Assembly: GCF_013114545.1 (NCBI RefSeq) | Contig: NZ_VTXI01000007.1 | Location: 1-64,000, forward strand | Direction of reading: 5' to 3' | Length of the DNA: 64,000 bases | Source: Vibrio sp. RE86 | Lineage (GTDB): Bacteria; Pseudomonadota; Gammaproteobacteria; Enterobacterales; Vibrionaceae | Shown: one piece after another, positions 1 through 9,927 of the stretch | How positions within the stretch are numbered: the stretch's first letter is position 1 | Layout of the letters: each line of letters begins with the position of its first letter | Position numbers and translations under genes: made by a program | Notes under the pieces: model-generated | Told to the model about the DNA's origin: nothing | Databases searched by the model: none | The model's input: the letters and a program-made list of their open reading frames with translations, nothing else

Positions 1-31
1 AATCGATACCTAAAATGTGGATGGTAGACAT
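1..31 (-). CDS. 5' end of an unidentified CDS (N-terminal 10 codons only)
   Basis: Reading leftwards from an ATG at 31, the frame gives MSTIHILGID and then leaves the window. A good Shine-Dalgarno sequence (GAGGTG, six bases before the ATG) supports a real start. A short N-terminus ending in GID is typical of IS110-type DEDD transposases, whose first catalytic Asp lies in such a motif, but actin-fold ATPases also begin this way. Ten residues cannot separate these, so the identity is left open. Confidence 0.35.
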   Translation of the reverse strand, partial: MSTIHILGID

Positions 32-99
32 ATGGTTCACCTCGTTTTGAGAGCCTACTCTAAGCGTAGGGCTTGAGAGTGAGGCGGACCATATAATTA

Positions 100-120
100 A
101 GGCTTCCGAATTGGAAGCCT
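100..120 (-). terminator. hairpin downstream of ppsA, possible terminator
   Basis: Perfect 8-bp inverted repeat (AGGCTTCC / GGAAGCCT) with a 5-base loop, just past the ppsA stop. On the minus strand it is followed by an AT-rich stretch rather than a clean U-run, so terminator function is likely but not certain. Confidence 0.5.
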
Positions 121-138
121 TTGTCGTTTATTAGTGAG

Positions 139-2508
139 TTACTTGCTTACTTTACCAAGCTTTAGCCACGTATCGATGACTGTATCAGGGTTTAGGGATA
201 CAGAGCTAATGCCTTGCTCCATCAGCCACTCAGCCAAGTCATCATGGTCTGATGGGCCTTGCCCACATATACCGACGTATTTACCCGCTTTGGTCGCAGC
301 ATCAATGGCCATTTGCAGCATGGCTTTAACGGCTGGGTTGCGTTCGTCGAACAGGTGAGCCACATCGCCCGAATCACGATCAAGACCAAGAGTAAGCTGA
401 GTCATATCGTTTGAGCCGATAGAGAACCCATCGAAGTACTTCAAGAACTCATCTGCAAGTACGGCATTAGATGGCAACTCACACATCATGATTACTTTTA
501 GACCCTGGTCGCCACGGCGCAGATCAAACTTAGCGAGTAGATCGATAACCGACGCCGCCTCGCTTGGTGTGCGTACAAATGGGATCATAATCTCGACGTT
601 TTTAAGACCCATTTCGTTACGAACACGCTTGATCGCTTGGGTTTCAAGCTCGAAACAATCTTCAAAGACAGGAGAGATGTAGCGAGAAGCGCCACGGAAA
701 CCAAGCATTGGGTTCTCTTCGTGCGGTTCAAACGCTTTACCGCCTACCAAGTTGCTGTACTCATTCGACTTAAAGTCTGACATACGAACAATGACGCGTT
801 TCGGCCAGAATGCCGCGCCGATAGTGGCGATGCCTTCAGTCAATTTGCTGACATAGAAATCGATAGGATCTTTGTATCCGCGAATGCGTTGGCTGATCTC
901 AGCTTTTAGCTCGTCGCTCTGCTCATCAAAATTCAGCAGTGCTTTCGGGTGAATACCGATCATCTTGTTAATGATGAACTCTAAGCGAGCAAGGCCAACC
1001 CCTTCATTTGGGATTTGAGCAAAGTCGAACGCTCGGTCTGGGTTGCCAACGTTCATCATCACTTTTGTTGGTAGCAATGGCAGTTCATCAACCGCAGAGC
1101 GCTTAATTTCAAACTCTAGCTCACCGTTGTAGACATAACCTGTCTCGCCTTCAGAACAAGATACCGTGACGGTTGCGCCATCAGTAAGTTCATTGGTTGC
1201 AGTGCCACAGCCAACGATAGCTGGAATGCCAAGCTCACGAGCAATGATCGCAGCGTGACAAGTGCGGCCGCCACGATTGGTTACGATAGCTGAGGCTTTC
1301 TTCATCACAGGTTCCCAGTCTGGGTCTGTCATATCTGTAACGAGAACGTCGCCTTCTTGAACCAGTGACATTTGGTCAAGAGAATCAACCAAGCGAACTG
1401 GACCTGAACCAATGCGCTGGCCAATTGCACGGCCTTCTACAAGAACGTCAGCTTTGTTGTTAAGCTCATAACGCTCGATAACGTTCTGTTCGCTCTGAGA
1501 GCAGACCGTTTCTGGACGAGCTTGTACAATGTATAGCTTGCCATCGATACCATCTTTTGCCCACTCAATATCCATTGGACGCTGGTAGTGCTTCTCGATG
1601 ATCATTGCTTGTTTCGCAAGTTCTTTGATTTCTTCATCATTTAGAGAGAATGTATCGCGCTCTTCAGATGATGTATCAATAATATCAACCTGCTTGCCAA
1701 TCTCTTGGTTTGTTGAGTAAATCATCTTTATAAGCTTTGAGCCAAACGTCTTTTTAACGATAGGGTAGTGGCCCGCTTCAAGCATTGGTTTATGCACGTA
1801 GAACTCATCAGGGTTAACTGCGCCCTGAACAACCATTTCACCTAAACCCCAAGAGGAGGTGATGAAGACTACTTGATCAAATCCTGATTCGGTATCTAGG
1901 GTAAACATCACACCTGAAGACGCTTTGTCAGAACGAACCATGCGTTGAATTCCCGCAGAGAGCGAGATACCACGGTGATCAAATCCTTGGTGAACGCGAT
2001 AAGAGATTGCTCGGTCGTTAAATAGCGACGCATAGACGTGTTTGGTCGCTTCAAGAACCGCATCAATGCCTTTCACATTTAGGAAAGTCTCTTGCTGACC
2101 CGCGAACGAGGCGTCTGGCAAGTCTTCCGCTGTTGCTGATGAGCGAACAGCAACCGAAAGCTCATCGTTACCATTAATCAGCTCTTGATAGTTTTCGCGA
2201 ATGTCCTGCTCAAGATCAGCAGGGAAAGGGGCATCTAAAACCCATTGACGAATGGTAGCACCTGTCTTACGCAGGGCGTCAACATCTTCAACGTTAAGTT
2301 CATCGAGTAGTTGGTGGATACGGTCATCCAAGCCTTCATAATCAAGGAACTGGTTAAATGCGTGGGAGGTGGTCGCAAAACCGTTTGGCACAGATACGCC
2401 AGCATTGGATAAGTTAGAGACCATTTCTCCTAAAGAAGCGTTTTTACCGCCGACTTTGTCGACATCTTCCATGGATAGGCCGTTGAACCAGAGGGTGTTC
2501 TTTTGCAT
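139..2508 (-). CDS. ppsA: phosphoenolpyruvate synthase
   Basis: PEP synthase converts pyruvate, ATP and water to PEP, AMP and phosphate in the cytosol, the first step of gluconeogenesis from three-carbon acids. The 789-residue product matches the family's usual length. It has an N-terminal nucleotide-binding domain, a central swivelling phosphohistidine domain with the signature [15 protein letters not shown] (catalytic His near residue 417), and a C-terminal PEP/pyruvate-binding barrel with [15 protein letters not shown]. The start at 2508 (MQKNTLWF) is preferred over the in-frame ATG six codons upstream because GGAG sits seven bases before it. It is divergent from ppsR, whose product controls it by phosphorylation. 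Confidence 0.97.
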   Translation of the reverse strand: MQKNTLWFNGLSMEDVDKVGGKNASLGEMVSNLSNAGVSVPNGFATTSHAFNQFLDYEGLDDRIHQLLDELNVEDVDALRKTGATIRQWVLDAPFPADLEQDIRENYQELINGNDELSVAVRSSATAEDLPDASFAGQQETFLNVKGIDAVLEATKHVYASLFNDRAISYRVHQGFDHRGISLSAGIQRMVRSDKASSGVMFTLDTESGFDQVVFITSSWGLGEMVVQGAVNPDEFYVHKPMLEAGHYPIVKKTFGSKLIKMIYSTNQEIGKQVDIIDTSSEERDTFSLNDEEIKELAKQAMIIEKHYQRPMDIEWAKDGIDGKLYIVQARPETVCSQSEQNVIERYELNNKADVLVEGRAIGQRIGSGPVRLVDSLDQMSLVQEGDVLVTDMTDPDWEPVMKKASAIVTNRGGRTCHAAIIARELGIPAIVGCGTATNELTDGATVTVSCSEGETGYVYNGELEFEIKRSAVDELPLLPTKVMMNVGNPDRAFDFAQIPNEGVGLARLEFIINKMIGIHPKALLNFDEQSDELKAEISQRIRGYKDPIDFYVSKLTEGIATIGAAFWPKRVIVRMSDFKSNEYSNLVGGKAFEPHEENPMLGFRGASRYISPVFEDCFELETQAIKRVRNEMGLKNVEIMIPFVRTPSEAASVIDLLAKFDLRRGDQGLKVIMMCELPSNAVLADEFLKYFDGFSIGSNDMTQLTLGLDRDSGDVAHLFDERNPAVKAMLQMAIDAATKAGKYVGICGQGPSDHDDLAEWLMEQGISSVSLNPDTVIDTWLKLGKVSK

Positions 2509-2680
2509 GTCTTTCTCCAGAAACATTGCAGCTTTGTAGGGGTGGCAAACGATTACGTGTTAGCTCAAAAAAATTCACGAGGAATTTCAAAAGCTGTGGG
2601 GGCCGTAACAGCAAGCCGGGTTTTATTATCGATATTATGGTTACTATCCTACTCAAAATAATTTTAAAGTTTAAAATAAA

Positions 2681-3514
2681 ATGCAAATTGATATTCAAAG
2701 TCGTGATGTATTCTATGTTTCTGATGGAACGGCCATAACATGTGAAACCTTAGGGCATGTTGTTCTGGGTCAATTCCCATTTAAAGCCAACGAAAAAACC
2801 TTTCCATTTATTGAAAGTGAAGACAAATTAACTGACCTAATAAAAGAAATTGAAACTTCCTACCGGAATCATGGCATTAAACCTCTGGTGTTTTTCTCTA
2901 TCGTGATCCCTGAATATCGTCAAAGGCTGCTTGAATCGAACGCTTTTGGTTATGACGTATTAGAAAGTATTGTGCAGAAGGTACAAGACGATATTCAGAT
3001 GGAGCCCAAACCCAAGTTGCAGCGCTCACGCAGTGTAGGGAAAGATTCCGATAAGTATTTTGATCGCATAGCGGCTATTGAGTACACGCTTGCTCACGAT
3101 GATGGTATTACTCTAAAGGGGTTGGAAGAGGCGGATATTATCTTACTTGGGGTATCTCGCAGTGGGAAAACACCCACCAGTTTGTACATGGCAATGCAGT
3201 TTGGATTACGTGTGGTGAACTATCCGTTTATTGATGATGATCTTAAACGGATGAAGCTACTGCCAGAGTTTGAAATTCATCGCCACAAGTTATTCGGGCT
3301 AACGATCAACCCTGAACGATTAACAGAGATTCGTGAAAACAGACTTGCTGGCAGCGACTATGCCAGCAATGAACAGTGCCTACATGAACTCAAGACCGTT
3401 GAAGCTTTGTTCCGCCGAGAGGCCATTCCATATATCAACACCTCTTCTTTGTCGGTTGAAGAGATATCGACCCGGGTGTTGGAACGGGCAGGGCTTCGCC
3501 GCAGTTTACTTTAG
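2681..3514 (+). CDS. ppsR: PEP synthase regulatory protein (bifunctional kinase/pyrophosphorylase)
   Basis: This 277-residue DUF299/PpsR protein inactivates PEP synthase by ADP-dependent threonine phosphorylation and reactivates it by phosphate-dependent dephosphorylation. The P-loop-like motif [11 protein letters not shown] lies near residue 157. The N-terminus ([12 protein letters not shown]) and the C-terminal LERAGLR are family hallmarks. It is divergent from ppsA across about 170 bases that must hold both promoters. No strong Shine-Dalgarno precedes the ATG, but the start fits the family N-terminus. Confidence 0.95.
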   Translation: MQIDIQSRDVFYVSDGTAITCETLGHVVLGQFPFKANEKTFPFIESEDKLTDLIKEIETSYRNHGIKPLVFFSIVIPEYRQRLLESNAFGYDVLESIVQKVQDDIQMEPKPKLQRSRSVGKDSDKYFDRIAAIEYTLAHDDGITLKGLEEADIILLGVSRSGKTPTSLYMAMQFGLRVVNYPFIDDDLKRMKLLPEFEIHRHKLFGLTINPERLTEIRENRLAGSDYASNEQCLHELKTVEALFRREAIPYINTSSLSVEEISTRVLERAGLRRSLL

Positions 3515-3535
3515 CGTTTCTACAGCAAGGCGAAT

Positions 3536-5860
3536 CTAATCCGCCTTGCTGTATGTGTGAGCCCAAGAATGCAACTCGACAATGCTCATTGGCTTCCCAT
3601 AGAAGAAACCTTGCATTAAGTCGCAGCCATATTCAGCGAGCCAGTTGTGCATAGCAATATCTTCAATACCTTCAGCGGTAACCAATTTGTCTTGTGAATG
3701 GCAAAGCTCGATCAGCGGTTTGAGTACATGCTGATTATTCGTTTCCACTAATGTATTGAGGAACAGGCGGTCAAACTTAATTTTTTGTACCGGATACTGC
3801 ACTAATTGAGTCAAGGATGTGTAGCCCGAGCCAAAATCATCAATCGCGAGTCGGTATCCATGGTTCGAAAGAGCATCTAATAGAGGCAACTCAGCACTGT
3901 TGTTCGAGAATGTCTCCGTAATCTCAAACTCAATATAATCAGAGTCCAACTGGTGCAACTTACGTTTCTCTTCTATGTAACCAGCAAGCTCGATGCTATT
4001 TAGCTCAGCTGAAGATAGGTTAATAGAGAGTTTGAAGCCTTTACCAAATACGGCTTCCAGTTCATGGTAGCTTGCAAACGCCTTATCGATCACGCAGCGA
4101 TCGATTCGCTCATACAGCCCTTTATCTTCTGCTAGCGGGATAAATTCATCAGGCCATACTTGTCCAAGTGTTGGAGATTGCCAGCGTATAAGTGCTTCAG
4201 CACCAACAATTTTGTTAGTGCTGGAACTAATATAAGGCTGAAAGTTTAGGTACAGTTCATTTTCTAATGAAGGCTCTCTCAATGCTTGTTCAATAGAGGC
4301 ACGTCTTTGAACCATTTGATTAATTGATTCTGAGAAATAAGCATACCCGTTTTTGCCTTTGAGCTTAGCTTGGTACATCGCAGTGTCGGCATTAGAGAGT
4401 AGTTTTTCAATGTTGTCTCCATCACTAGGGTACTTCGCAATACCAATACTCATGGTTAAAGGAGAGCTGCTCATCATGGCATGTACGTCGCCCCAGCTTG
4501 GTGCCAAGATGTCTTGAACGAATTGATGGGCTATGTCTCTGTATGCGGTAGGCGCTTGCAGAGCAATGGCAAACTCATCCCCCGATAGGCGAGAGACTAG
4601 TGTGTTCACGCTCTTGTCTTCACTGTATTGTTCACCAATCTGGTGGAGATAGTGCGCAAGGTCCATAAGCAAACTATCACCTGCGCTATGGCCGTACTTA
4701 TCATTAATGAACTTGAAGTTATCTAGGTCAATATAAAACACCCAAATGTTATTTTGGTTTGTGTTTTCAGTGATCAGACCTTGAGTCTGATGCTGGAATT
4801 GACGGCGATTTAATAATTGGGTTAATGAATCACGCTCTGCTTGAATACGCGTTTTTTGGTAGGTTTCATCTAACTCCTCGTACATGTCATATAGACGCAC
4901 AGATAAACGGGCTATTTCATCTTTAGACGTTAACTTTTGAATGTTTTTACGATCGCGTTTCTCTACTTCTTGTAGTTGTCGGTCGAGCACGCTGATCGGC
5001 CTAATGACGTACTGATACAAAATCGAAAGAATAACTCCGATAGTAATTAATCCCGCGATTGAAAACGAGACCATAAGGTTATGCCAGACCTTACTCACTT
5101 TGTTGTCAATCAGATACTTGGCAGGGTCAACCGTAACAGTAATATCATCGGATAGCTGAACCGAAATTGCGCCTTGAAATGTTGGGGTCTTAGTTCGCTG
5201 AGTATTACTAAAAATAATATTGCTCTGAGTATCGAACTCGATTTCTCTTCTCAATTCGTTAAAAGAATCGAGAGAGACCGACACAATAACAAAGAAGATA
5301 TTATCGCGTTCATAGCGTAGCGGTTTTTTTCCGGTTCGTTTATCTAAAACGTCGTAGCGTACCAACATCCCTTCACCCGATGAGTTATGGGTAAAGCCTG
5401 AATGCGAGAAGCTCGGATCTATTTTTTCCTGATGACGAACGAAATCTATGATTTTTGGATCAACATCGGCAAAAGGATCGTTACTGCTCTCTGCGTAGTA
5501 TAAGACGTTCTTCCTACCATCAAGCAAAGAGAGGTTGATAAACGTCTCTTTACTGTATTGAAGCTCATGGATGCTCTCTTGAAGAGTATCAATAAGCTCC
5601 AGTTCACGGTACGGGTTGTCCAAGTCATTAAAGTAATCTTCAATAACATGATTTTGTGTCAGTGAATAAGAGAAGCTGTTCAAGTATGAAACTGAACGTT
5701 GGAAGTGGCTTGATAGCTTTTCCATTCTCAGTTGTAGGTAACTCTCTTCCCGTTTGATTAGAGCATCTTTTTGTATCGAGAAGATAATATAGCTCGATAC
5801 CGCCGTACTAATTAGGATGGCAGGAGCAATCAATATAAGAATTTTAGTGCTGAGTTTCAT
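3536..5860 (-). CDS. MbaA-like membrane GGDEF-EAL protein, last gene of a polyamine-sensing operon
   Basis: The 774-residue protein has an N-terminal membrane helix (about 7-29), a periplasmic sensor region (30-263), a second helix (264-284), a HAMP-like linker, a GGDEF domain with an SGDEF active site (426-430), and an EAL domain with EAL at 555-557 plus intact ITET, DDFGSG and AEGIED motifs. Both the cyclase and phosphodiesterase sites look usable. Its start overlaps the preceding PotD-like gene by 17 bases, which implies translational coupling. In V. cholerae the same arrangement is nspS-mbaA: the binding protein docks on the MbaA periplasmic domain and shifts it between making and degrading c-di-GMP. 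The MbaA assignment rests on architecture and neighbours. Confidence 0.85.
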   Translation of the reverse strand: MKLSTKILILIAPAILISTAVSSYIIFSIQKDALIKREESYLQLRMEKLSSHFQRSVSYLNSFSYSLTQNHVIEDYFNDLDNPYRELELIDTLQESIHELQYSKETFINLSLLDGRKNVLYYAESSNDPFADVDPKIIDFVRHQEKIDPSFSHSGFTHNSSGEGMLVRYDVLDKRTGKKPLRYERDNIFFVIVSVSLDSFNELRREIEFDTQSNIIFSNTQRTKTPTFQGAISVQLSDDITVTVDPAKYLIDNKVSKVWHNLMVSFSIAGLITIGVILSILYQYVIRPISVLDRQLQEVEKRDRKNIQKLTSKDEIARLSVRLYDMYEELDETYQKTRIQAERDSLTQLLNRRQFQHQTQGLITENTNQNNIWVFYIDLDNFKFINDKYGHSAGDSLLMDLAHYLHQIGEQYSEDKSVNTLVSRLSGDEFAIALQAPTAYRDIAHQFVQDILAPSWGDVHAMMSSSPLTMSIGIAKYPSDGDNIEKLLSNADTAMYQAKLKGKNGYAYFSESINQMVQRRASIEQALREPSLENELYLNFQPYISSSTNKIVGAEALIRWQSPTLGQVWPDEFIPLAEDKGLYERIDRCVIDKAFASYHELEAVFGKGFKLSINLSSAELNSIELAGYIEEKRKLHQLDSDYIEFEITETFSNNSAELPLLDALSNHGYRLAIDDFGSGYTSLTQLVQYPVQKIKFDRLFLNTLVETNNQHVLKPLIELCHSQDKLVTAEGIEDIAMHNWLAEYGCDLMQGFFYGKPMSIVELHSWAHTYSKAD

Positions 5861-6890
5861 ACTTCTTCAAAATCGTTTTGATGACCTTAGTTCTAAGTGT
5901 CGAGTTAGCAGAGCTTAGTCGTTGGTCAATGTAGCTTTTATCTAACACTTCCTGGCTTGGAAACAGTGTTTTATCTTCTAAGTAGGTTTTCGGCAGATAT
6001 TGGTATGCCGCTAAATTGGGGGTAGCCACGCCAATTTCTTCAGCATTCAATGCGGCAATTTGTGCATCCATCAGATAGTTAAGAAACTTTTTGGCTTGCT
6101 CGATATTGGGAGATACAGAGTTTATCGCCAAACAATCGACCCAAATTGAGCTGCCCTCATCAGGTATTACAAACGCCCAATCGCCCTCTTGTAAAAAGTT
6201 ATTTAAAGCAAATTGATCACCACTGTATGCCATCGCAATGTGCAAATCTTGTGGATTGGCGGTTGTGCGAATGTAGCTGATTGCATACTCGAAGGTGAGA
6301 AAGTCGGTGAGTTGTTCTAGGGTGTGTTCATAGGCTTTTTTGAGCTCATAAGGTGAAGAGGTGTTCCCCGCATAGCCCATAGTTAATAGAGACGGTAGCA
6401 GAGTTTCCACCGTATCTGCCAACATGCCGATATGACCTTTTAGCTCCTCGGTCGGAGAAGTGATGGTTTTCCAACTCGCTGGGGCTTCCTCAAACTTACT
6501 TTTCCTGTAAGCCAAGCCAAGTGCTCCCCAGAAGTAGGGTACGGCGTAATCTCCACAAGCTTGAGTCCACCTTTTGTCATTATTCAACGTGTTGGGTAGG
6601 TCATCAAGCCGAACCAAGGTATCGTCATTGCCATAGATTCCGGCAGATACATTGTCTAAGGTGATTATGTCGAAGGGTAACTTCTGGCTATTAAGCATTA
6701 ACTTATTGCGTTCATCGTCGTTGTCAAAGTACGACGATTGTATCGTTTGAGAATTTTCTGATTCCCACCGAGATAGGACGCTTTCAGCGATGGAGTCTTC
6801 CCACATATAGATGTGCAAATTGGCATTAGCGTAACTGATATTGAGCAGACCTGCTGCCATTGCTGCAAGTTTTAAATATTTATTCTTCAT
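5844..6890 (-). CDS. PotD/NspS-like periplasmic polyamine-binding protein (second copy)
   Basis: The 348-residue product begins with a signal peptide ending near ANA, followed by a spermidine/putrescine-binding fold (LHIYMWEDSI..., PYFWGALGLAYRKS, HIAMAYSGD, SIWVDCLAI). The ATG at 6890 is chosen because it gives a clean signal peptide and overlaps the upstream stop by 11 bases. It lies between another NspS-like gene and the MbaA-like gene, with no ABC permease or ATPase nearby, so it probably senses rather than imports polyamines. Aromatic and acidic ligand-pocket positions appear kept, but the ligand cannot be read from sequence. Confidence 0.82.
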   Translation of the reverse strand: MKNKYLKLAAMAAGLLNISYANANLHIYMWEDSIAESVLSRWESENSQTIQSSYFDNDDERNKLMLNSQKLPFDIITLDNVSAGIYGNDDTLVRLDDLPNTLNNDKRWTQACGDYAVPYFWGALGLAYRKSKFEEAPASWKTITSPTEELKGHIGMLADTVETLLPSLLTMGYAGNTSSPYELKKAYEHTLEQLTDFLTFEYAISYIRTTANPQDLHIAMAYSGDQFALNNFLQEGDWAFVIPDEGSSIWVDCLAINSVSPNIEQAKKFLNYLMDAQIAALNAEEIGVATPNLAAYQYLPKTYLEDKTLFPSQEVLDKSYIDQRLSSANSTLRTKVIKTILKKYETQH

Positions 6891-7938
6891 ACTGATAACG
6901 TTGATGTTGAGTGATGATTGAGCTCGCAATACGATGACGCAGCGTCATTGGGATATTGCGCATATCCATATAGTATTGAGCGTTATTAAACGTCTTCTTT
7001 GAAATCCTTTCAGGATCACTTCCAATAAAATCTACTGTTTCCGCACTGGTGCTCCAATGTCCTAGCTCTGAAGCATTTAAGGCGGCGTTGTCAGGTTGCG
7101 TGACGAAATCAATGAACGCAACTGCTTGTTCGATATTGTCGCTGTTGGCTGATACAGCAAGGCAATCCACCCAAATAATGGTGCCCTCTTTTGGCGTAAC
7201 AAATCCCCACTCAAATTGAGCGTTCATTGCATTTAGCGTATGTTCATCTCCTGAATACGCCATTGCAACGTGGATATCAGCAATTTTATTTGGATTCTGT
7301 TCGGCGTAACTCAGTACATAGTCGAAAGCTAATACATCAGGGATGAGTTGCTCTAACTCTCGATAAACCGATTTAAGTTGCGAGGGGTCGGTAGACCTAA
7401 CAGGAAAGTCTTTTAAAAATAGTGATGGCAGTAATATGTCGGTGTAATCAGACATCATGAGAACATGTTGAGCGTTCTCAGGTTTTGGTTTGACTATCTC
7501 ATTCCATGACGTTGGTGGGGTAAGGTATAAGTCTTTGCGGTAAACCATGCCCAAGGTACCCCAAAAATATGGAATACCCGCTTTACCGCACTGTTGCTGC
7601 ATGATGGGTGAAATATGTTCTCGGCCTAGGATGTTGAAATTGCTCAGATCGAGAACCTTGCCACTTTTCAAAAAATTGTGGCTAGCGATTTCATCCAAAA
7701 CCACAATATCAAGATTCTTACCCGAACGACCGTTAATGATACGATCTCTTTCGACATCGTCATCAAAGTGAGCTTCTTCGACGACAACACCGGTTTTTTC
7801 ATGCCACTTTTCAGTCACAGCGGGGGATAAATAGTAAGCCCAGTTGAACACTGTCAACTGAGTTTCACTGGCAAAGCTTTGGCCAAAACTAAAAGCTAAG
7901 CATAAAACAGCTGTGATTAATCGAACAAAAATAGACAT
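6880..7938 (-). CDS. PotD/NspS-like periplasmic polyamine-binding protein (first copy)
   Basis: The 352-residue product has a signal peptide (MSIFVRLITAVLCLAFSFG...) and the same fold as its neighbour (LTVFNWAYYL, PYFWGTLGMVYRKD, HVAMAYSGD, IIWVDCLAV). The ATG at 7938 is preferred over farther upstream starts because a strong GGGGGAG precedes it. It is the first gene of the operon leading to the MbaA-like protein and resembles V. cholerae NspS, the norspermidine/spermidine sensor. The two copies are clearly diverged, which suggests different ligands or opposite effects. Confidence 0.84.
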   Translation of the reverse strand: MSIFVRLITAVLCLAFSFGQSFASETQLTVFNWAYYLSPAVTEKWHEKTGVVVEEAHFDDDVERDRIINGRSGKNLDIVVLDEIASHNFLKSGKVLDLSNFNILGREHISPIMQQQCGKAGIPYFWGTLGMVYRKDLYLTPPTSWNEIVKPKPENAQHVLMMSDYTDILLPSLFLKDFPVRSTDPSQLKSVYRELEQLIPDVLAFDYVLSYAEQNPNKIADIHVAMAYSGDEHTLNAMNAQFEWGFVTPKEGTIIWVDCLAVSANSDNIEQAVAFIDFVTQPDNAALNASELGHWSTSAETVDFIGSDPERISKKTFNNAQYYMDMRNIPMTLRHRIASSIITQHQRYQYEE

Positions 7939-8055
7939 CACTCCCCCTAGATGAATCTGTATTTTACAGTACTTCATTCCAGTTGTCAGCTTATAAACTG
8001 ATGTGCGGTTCGGATTATCTAAATTGCAAGAGCGAATTGTTGACTTGAATCGCAT

Positions 8056-8089
8056 AAAAAGATCCGGCCATTTTAGGTCGAATCTTTTT
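8056..8089 (-). terminator. terminator of the hut/tonB operon
   Basis: A 14-base arm (AAAAAGATCCGGCC) pairs imperfectly (two mismatches) with GGTCGAATCTTTTT around a 6-base loop. On the minus strand it ends in a U-run just past the hutD stop. Confidence 0.7.
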
Positions 8090-8095
8090 ATTTGG

Positions 8096-8878
8096 TTAAG
8101 AAGAGGGGTAGACGACGGGGAAGTCTAGGGTTGGGTGCTTGCCGATGGTTGATTGGTAGCCATAAACGCTTTCAACCATCTCAGAAGTCAGCGCCTTCCA
8201 AGGTGAGTCGTCACAAACCAGCTTACCGTCATGAAGCACAACCAGTCGGTCAGAGTATTGCGCTGCAAGGTTGAGGTCATGCAAGACAACGACCACTGCA
8301 GTATTAAACTCATCCGCCAGGTGACGGGCGATTTTCAACGTATTGTGCTGATGGGCTAGGTCGAGTGCTGAAGTCGGTTCATCTAACATAAGGATCTTTT
8401 TATCCTTAGCTTGATCCAGTTGCACGAGCACGCGGGCGAGGTGAAGACGCTGCTTTTCACCCCCAGACAAAGATGGATAGAGCCTATCAGCGAGGTGAGT
8501 GACGTCCGTCATCTCCATATATTTGTCTGCTAAGGCGTGTGTCTCTTTATTCGGTGCATTGAGTGGTATTGCGCCCAGTTCGACGACTTCTCGCGCTAAA
8601 AAAGGAAAACTCAATGTACTGTGCTGAGGCAACATACCGAGATGTTTAGCCAGAGTATTTGGCTGCCAACTTGATTTAGCTGTACCAAAATAACAAATAT
8701 CACAACGTGATGGGATCTCGCCGCAAAGTAACTTCAATAGGGTACTTTTTCCTGCGCCATTTGGCCCAAGCAGAGTTGTCACTTCTCCTGCTCTTATATC
8801 AATGTTGATATCATCTAGTACCGTGCGTTTGCCAAACTTAATCGAGATATTTTTACCTGAAAGGACAACGTTACTCAT
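8096..8878 (-). CDS. hutD: haem ABC transporter ATP-binding protein
   Basis: The 260-residue cytoplasmic ATPase powers haem import through HutC. It has Walker A (GPNGAGKST), the ABC signature (LSGGEKQRLHLARVL), Walker B (ILMLDEPTSALD) and the switch His (VVLHDLNLA). Its ATG overlaps the hutC stop by one base step (ATGA). It is the last gene of the Fur-controlled tonB-exbB-exbD-hutB-hutC-hutD operon and is followed by a terminator. Confidence 0.95.
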   Translation of the reverse strand: MSNVVLSGKNISIKFGKRTVLDDINIDIRAGEVTTLLGPNGAGKSTLLKLLCGEIPSRCDICYFGTAKSSWQPNTLAKHLGMLPQHSTLSFPFLAREVVELGAIPLNAPNKETHALADKYMEMTDVTHLADRLYPSLSGGEKQRLHLARVLVQLDQAKDKKILMLDEPTSALDLAHQHNTLKIARHLADEFNTAVVVVLHDLNLAAQYSDRLVVLHDGKLVCDDSPWKALTSEMVESVYGYQSTIGKHPTLDFPVVYPSS

Positions 8879-9915
8879 CAGATAATTTTCCCTTTTTGTT
8901 GAAATAGGAGGTAGATAAAGAAAGGTGCGCCAATCAATGCGGTAACGATACCAACAGGCAGTTCCGCCGGAGCAACGGCAACACGAGAGAACATATCTGC
9001 AAAGGTAAGCAATAGTGCGCCCATCAAAGCCGATATTGGTATTAAGGTGCGGTGATCTGGGCCAGATAGCATTCGGCCCAAGTGAGGGATCACTAAGCCG
9101 ATGAATCCAATCATTCCTGAAACACTCACGGTCACACCTACGCCAACCGCTGTCAGGAGGATAAGCTGGCGTTTCAGTTTTTGAACCGGAATGCCTAGAT
9201 GGTTTGCTTCTGCTTCGCCAAGCAGCAGAGCGTTAAGTGCCATCGCTTTGCGCATAAACACTAACATTAGGATAAGCAGCGTAACTAAGCAGAGAATTAT
9301 GCTAGTCCAGTTGGCACCGGCCAGTGAGCCCATCGACCACAAAGAGAGATCTCGCAACATTTGATCGTCGGCGACAAAGTTCATGTATCCGATACCAGCG
9401 CCAGACAAAGCACTGATTGCGACACCGGCAAGCAGCATGATGGTGACCGACGTTCCCACCTTGCTTGTGCCCATCTTGTAGACGAGTATTGTCGTTAACG
9501 CCCCGCCAAGAAAGGCGAACAGGGGTACTGCGGCAACGTTCATAAATTGAGGGTATTGCTCACTGATATCCGCAAACAAAACAATTGCAAGCGCAGCGCC
9601 AAGCGATGCACCTGCAGAAACCCCAATAATGCCAGGTTCCGCGAGTGGGTTGCGAAATAGCCCCTGCATAACAGTACCGCACACAGCAAGAATGGCACCG
9701 ACGAGCATACATAAAATAGTGCGTGGAAAACGTATTTCATGGATAACCAAGTTGATATGCGGAGCAAGATTTTGAGAGCGAAACACAAGGCTTTGAACGC
9801 TGTCCCAAAACCCGATGTTCATTGGTCCCACAGTGACAGAACCAATCGTGGTTGCAAGCAGTGAAAGGCCAAACAGCGTGACAATAAGAGATAGAGGTAA
9901 GCGGCGTAATAGCAT
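8878..9915 (-). CDS. hutC: haem ABC transporter permease
   Basis: The 345-residue FecCD-family inner-membrane permease has many hydrophobic segments and the family motifs LAEPGIIGVSAGASLGA and GFIGLVIPHLGRML, the latter in the cytoplasmic loop that contacts the ATPase. It carries haem delivered by HutB into the cytoplasm. The gene starts 12 bases after hutB and overlaps hutD. Confidence 0.95.
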   Translation of the reverse strand: MLLRRLPLSLIVTLFGLSLLATTIGSVTVGPMNIGFWDSVQSLVFRSQNLAPHINLVIHEIRFPRTILCMLVGAILAVCGTVMQGLFRNPLAEPGIIGVSAGASLGAALAIVLFADISEQYPQFMNVAAVPLFAFLGGALTTILVYKMGTSKVGTSVTIMLLAGVAISALSGAGIGYMNFVADDQMLRDLSLWSMGSLAGANWTSIILCLVTLLILMLVFMRKAMALNALLLGEAEANHLGIPVQKLKRQLILLTAVGVGVTVSVSGMIGFIGLVIPHLGRMLSGPDHRTLIPISALMGALLLTFADMFSRVAVAPAELPVGIVTALIGAPFFIYLLFQQKGKII

Positions 9916-9927
9916 GGATTCGACCCG

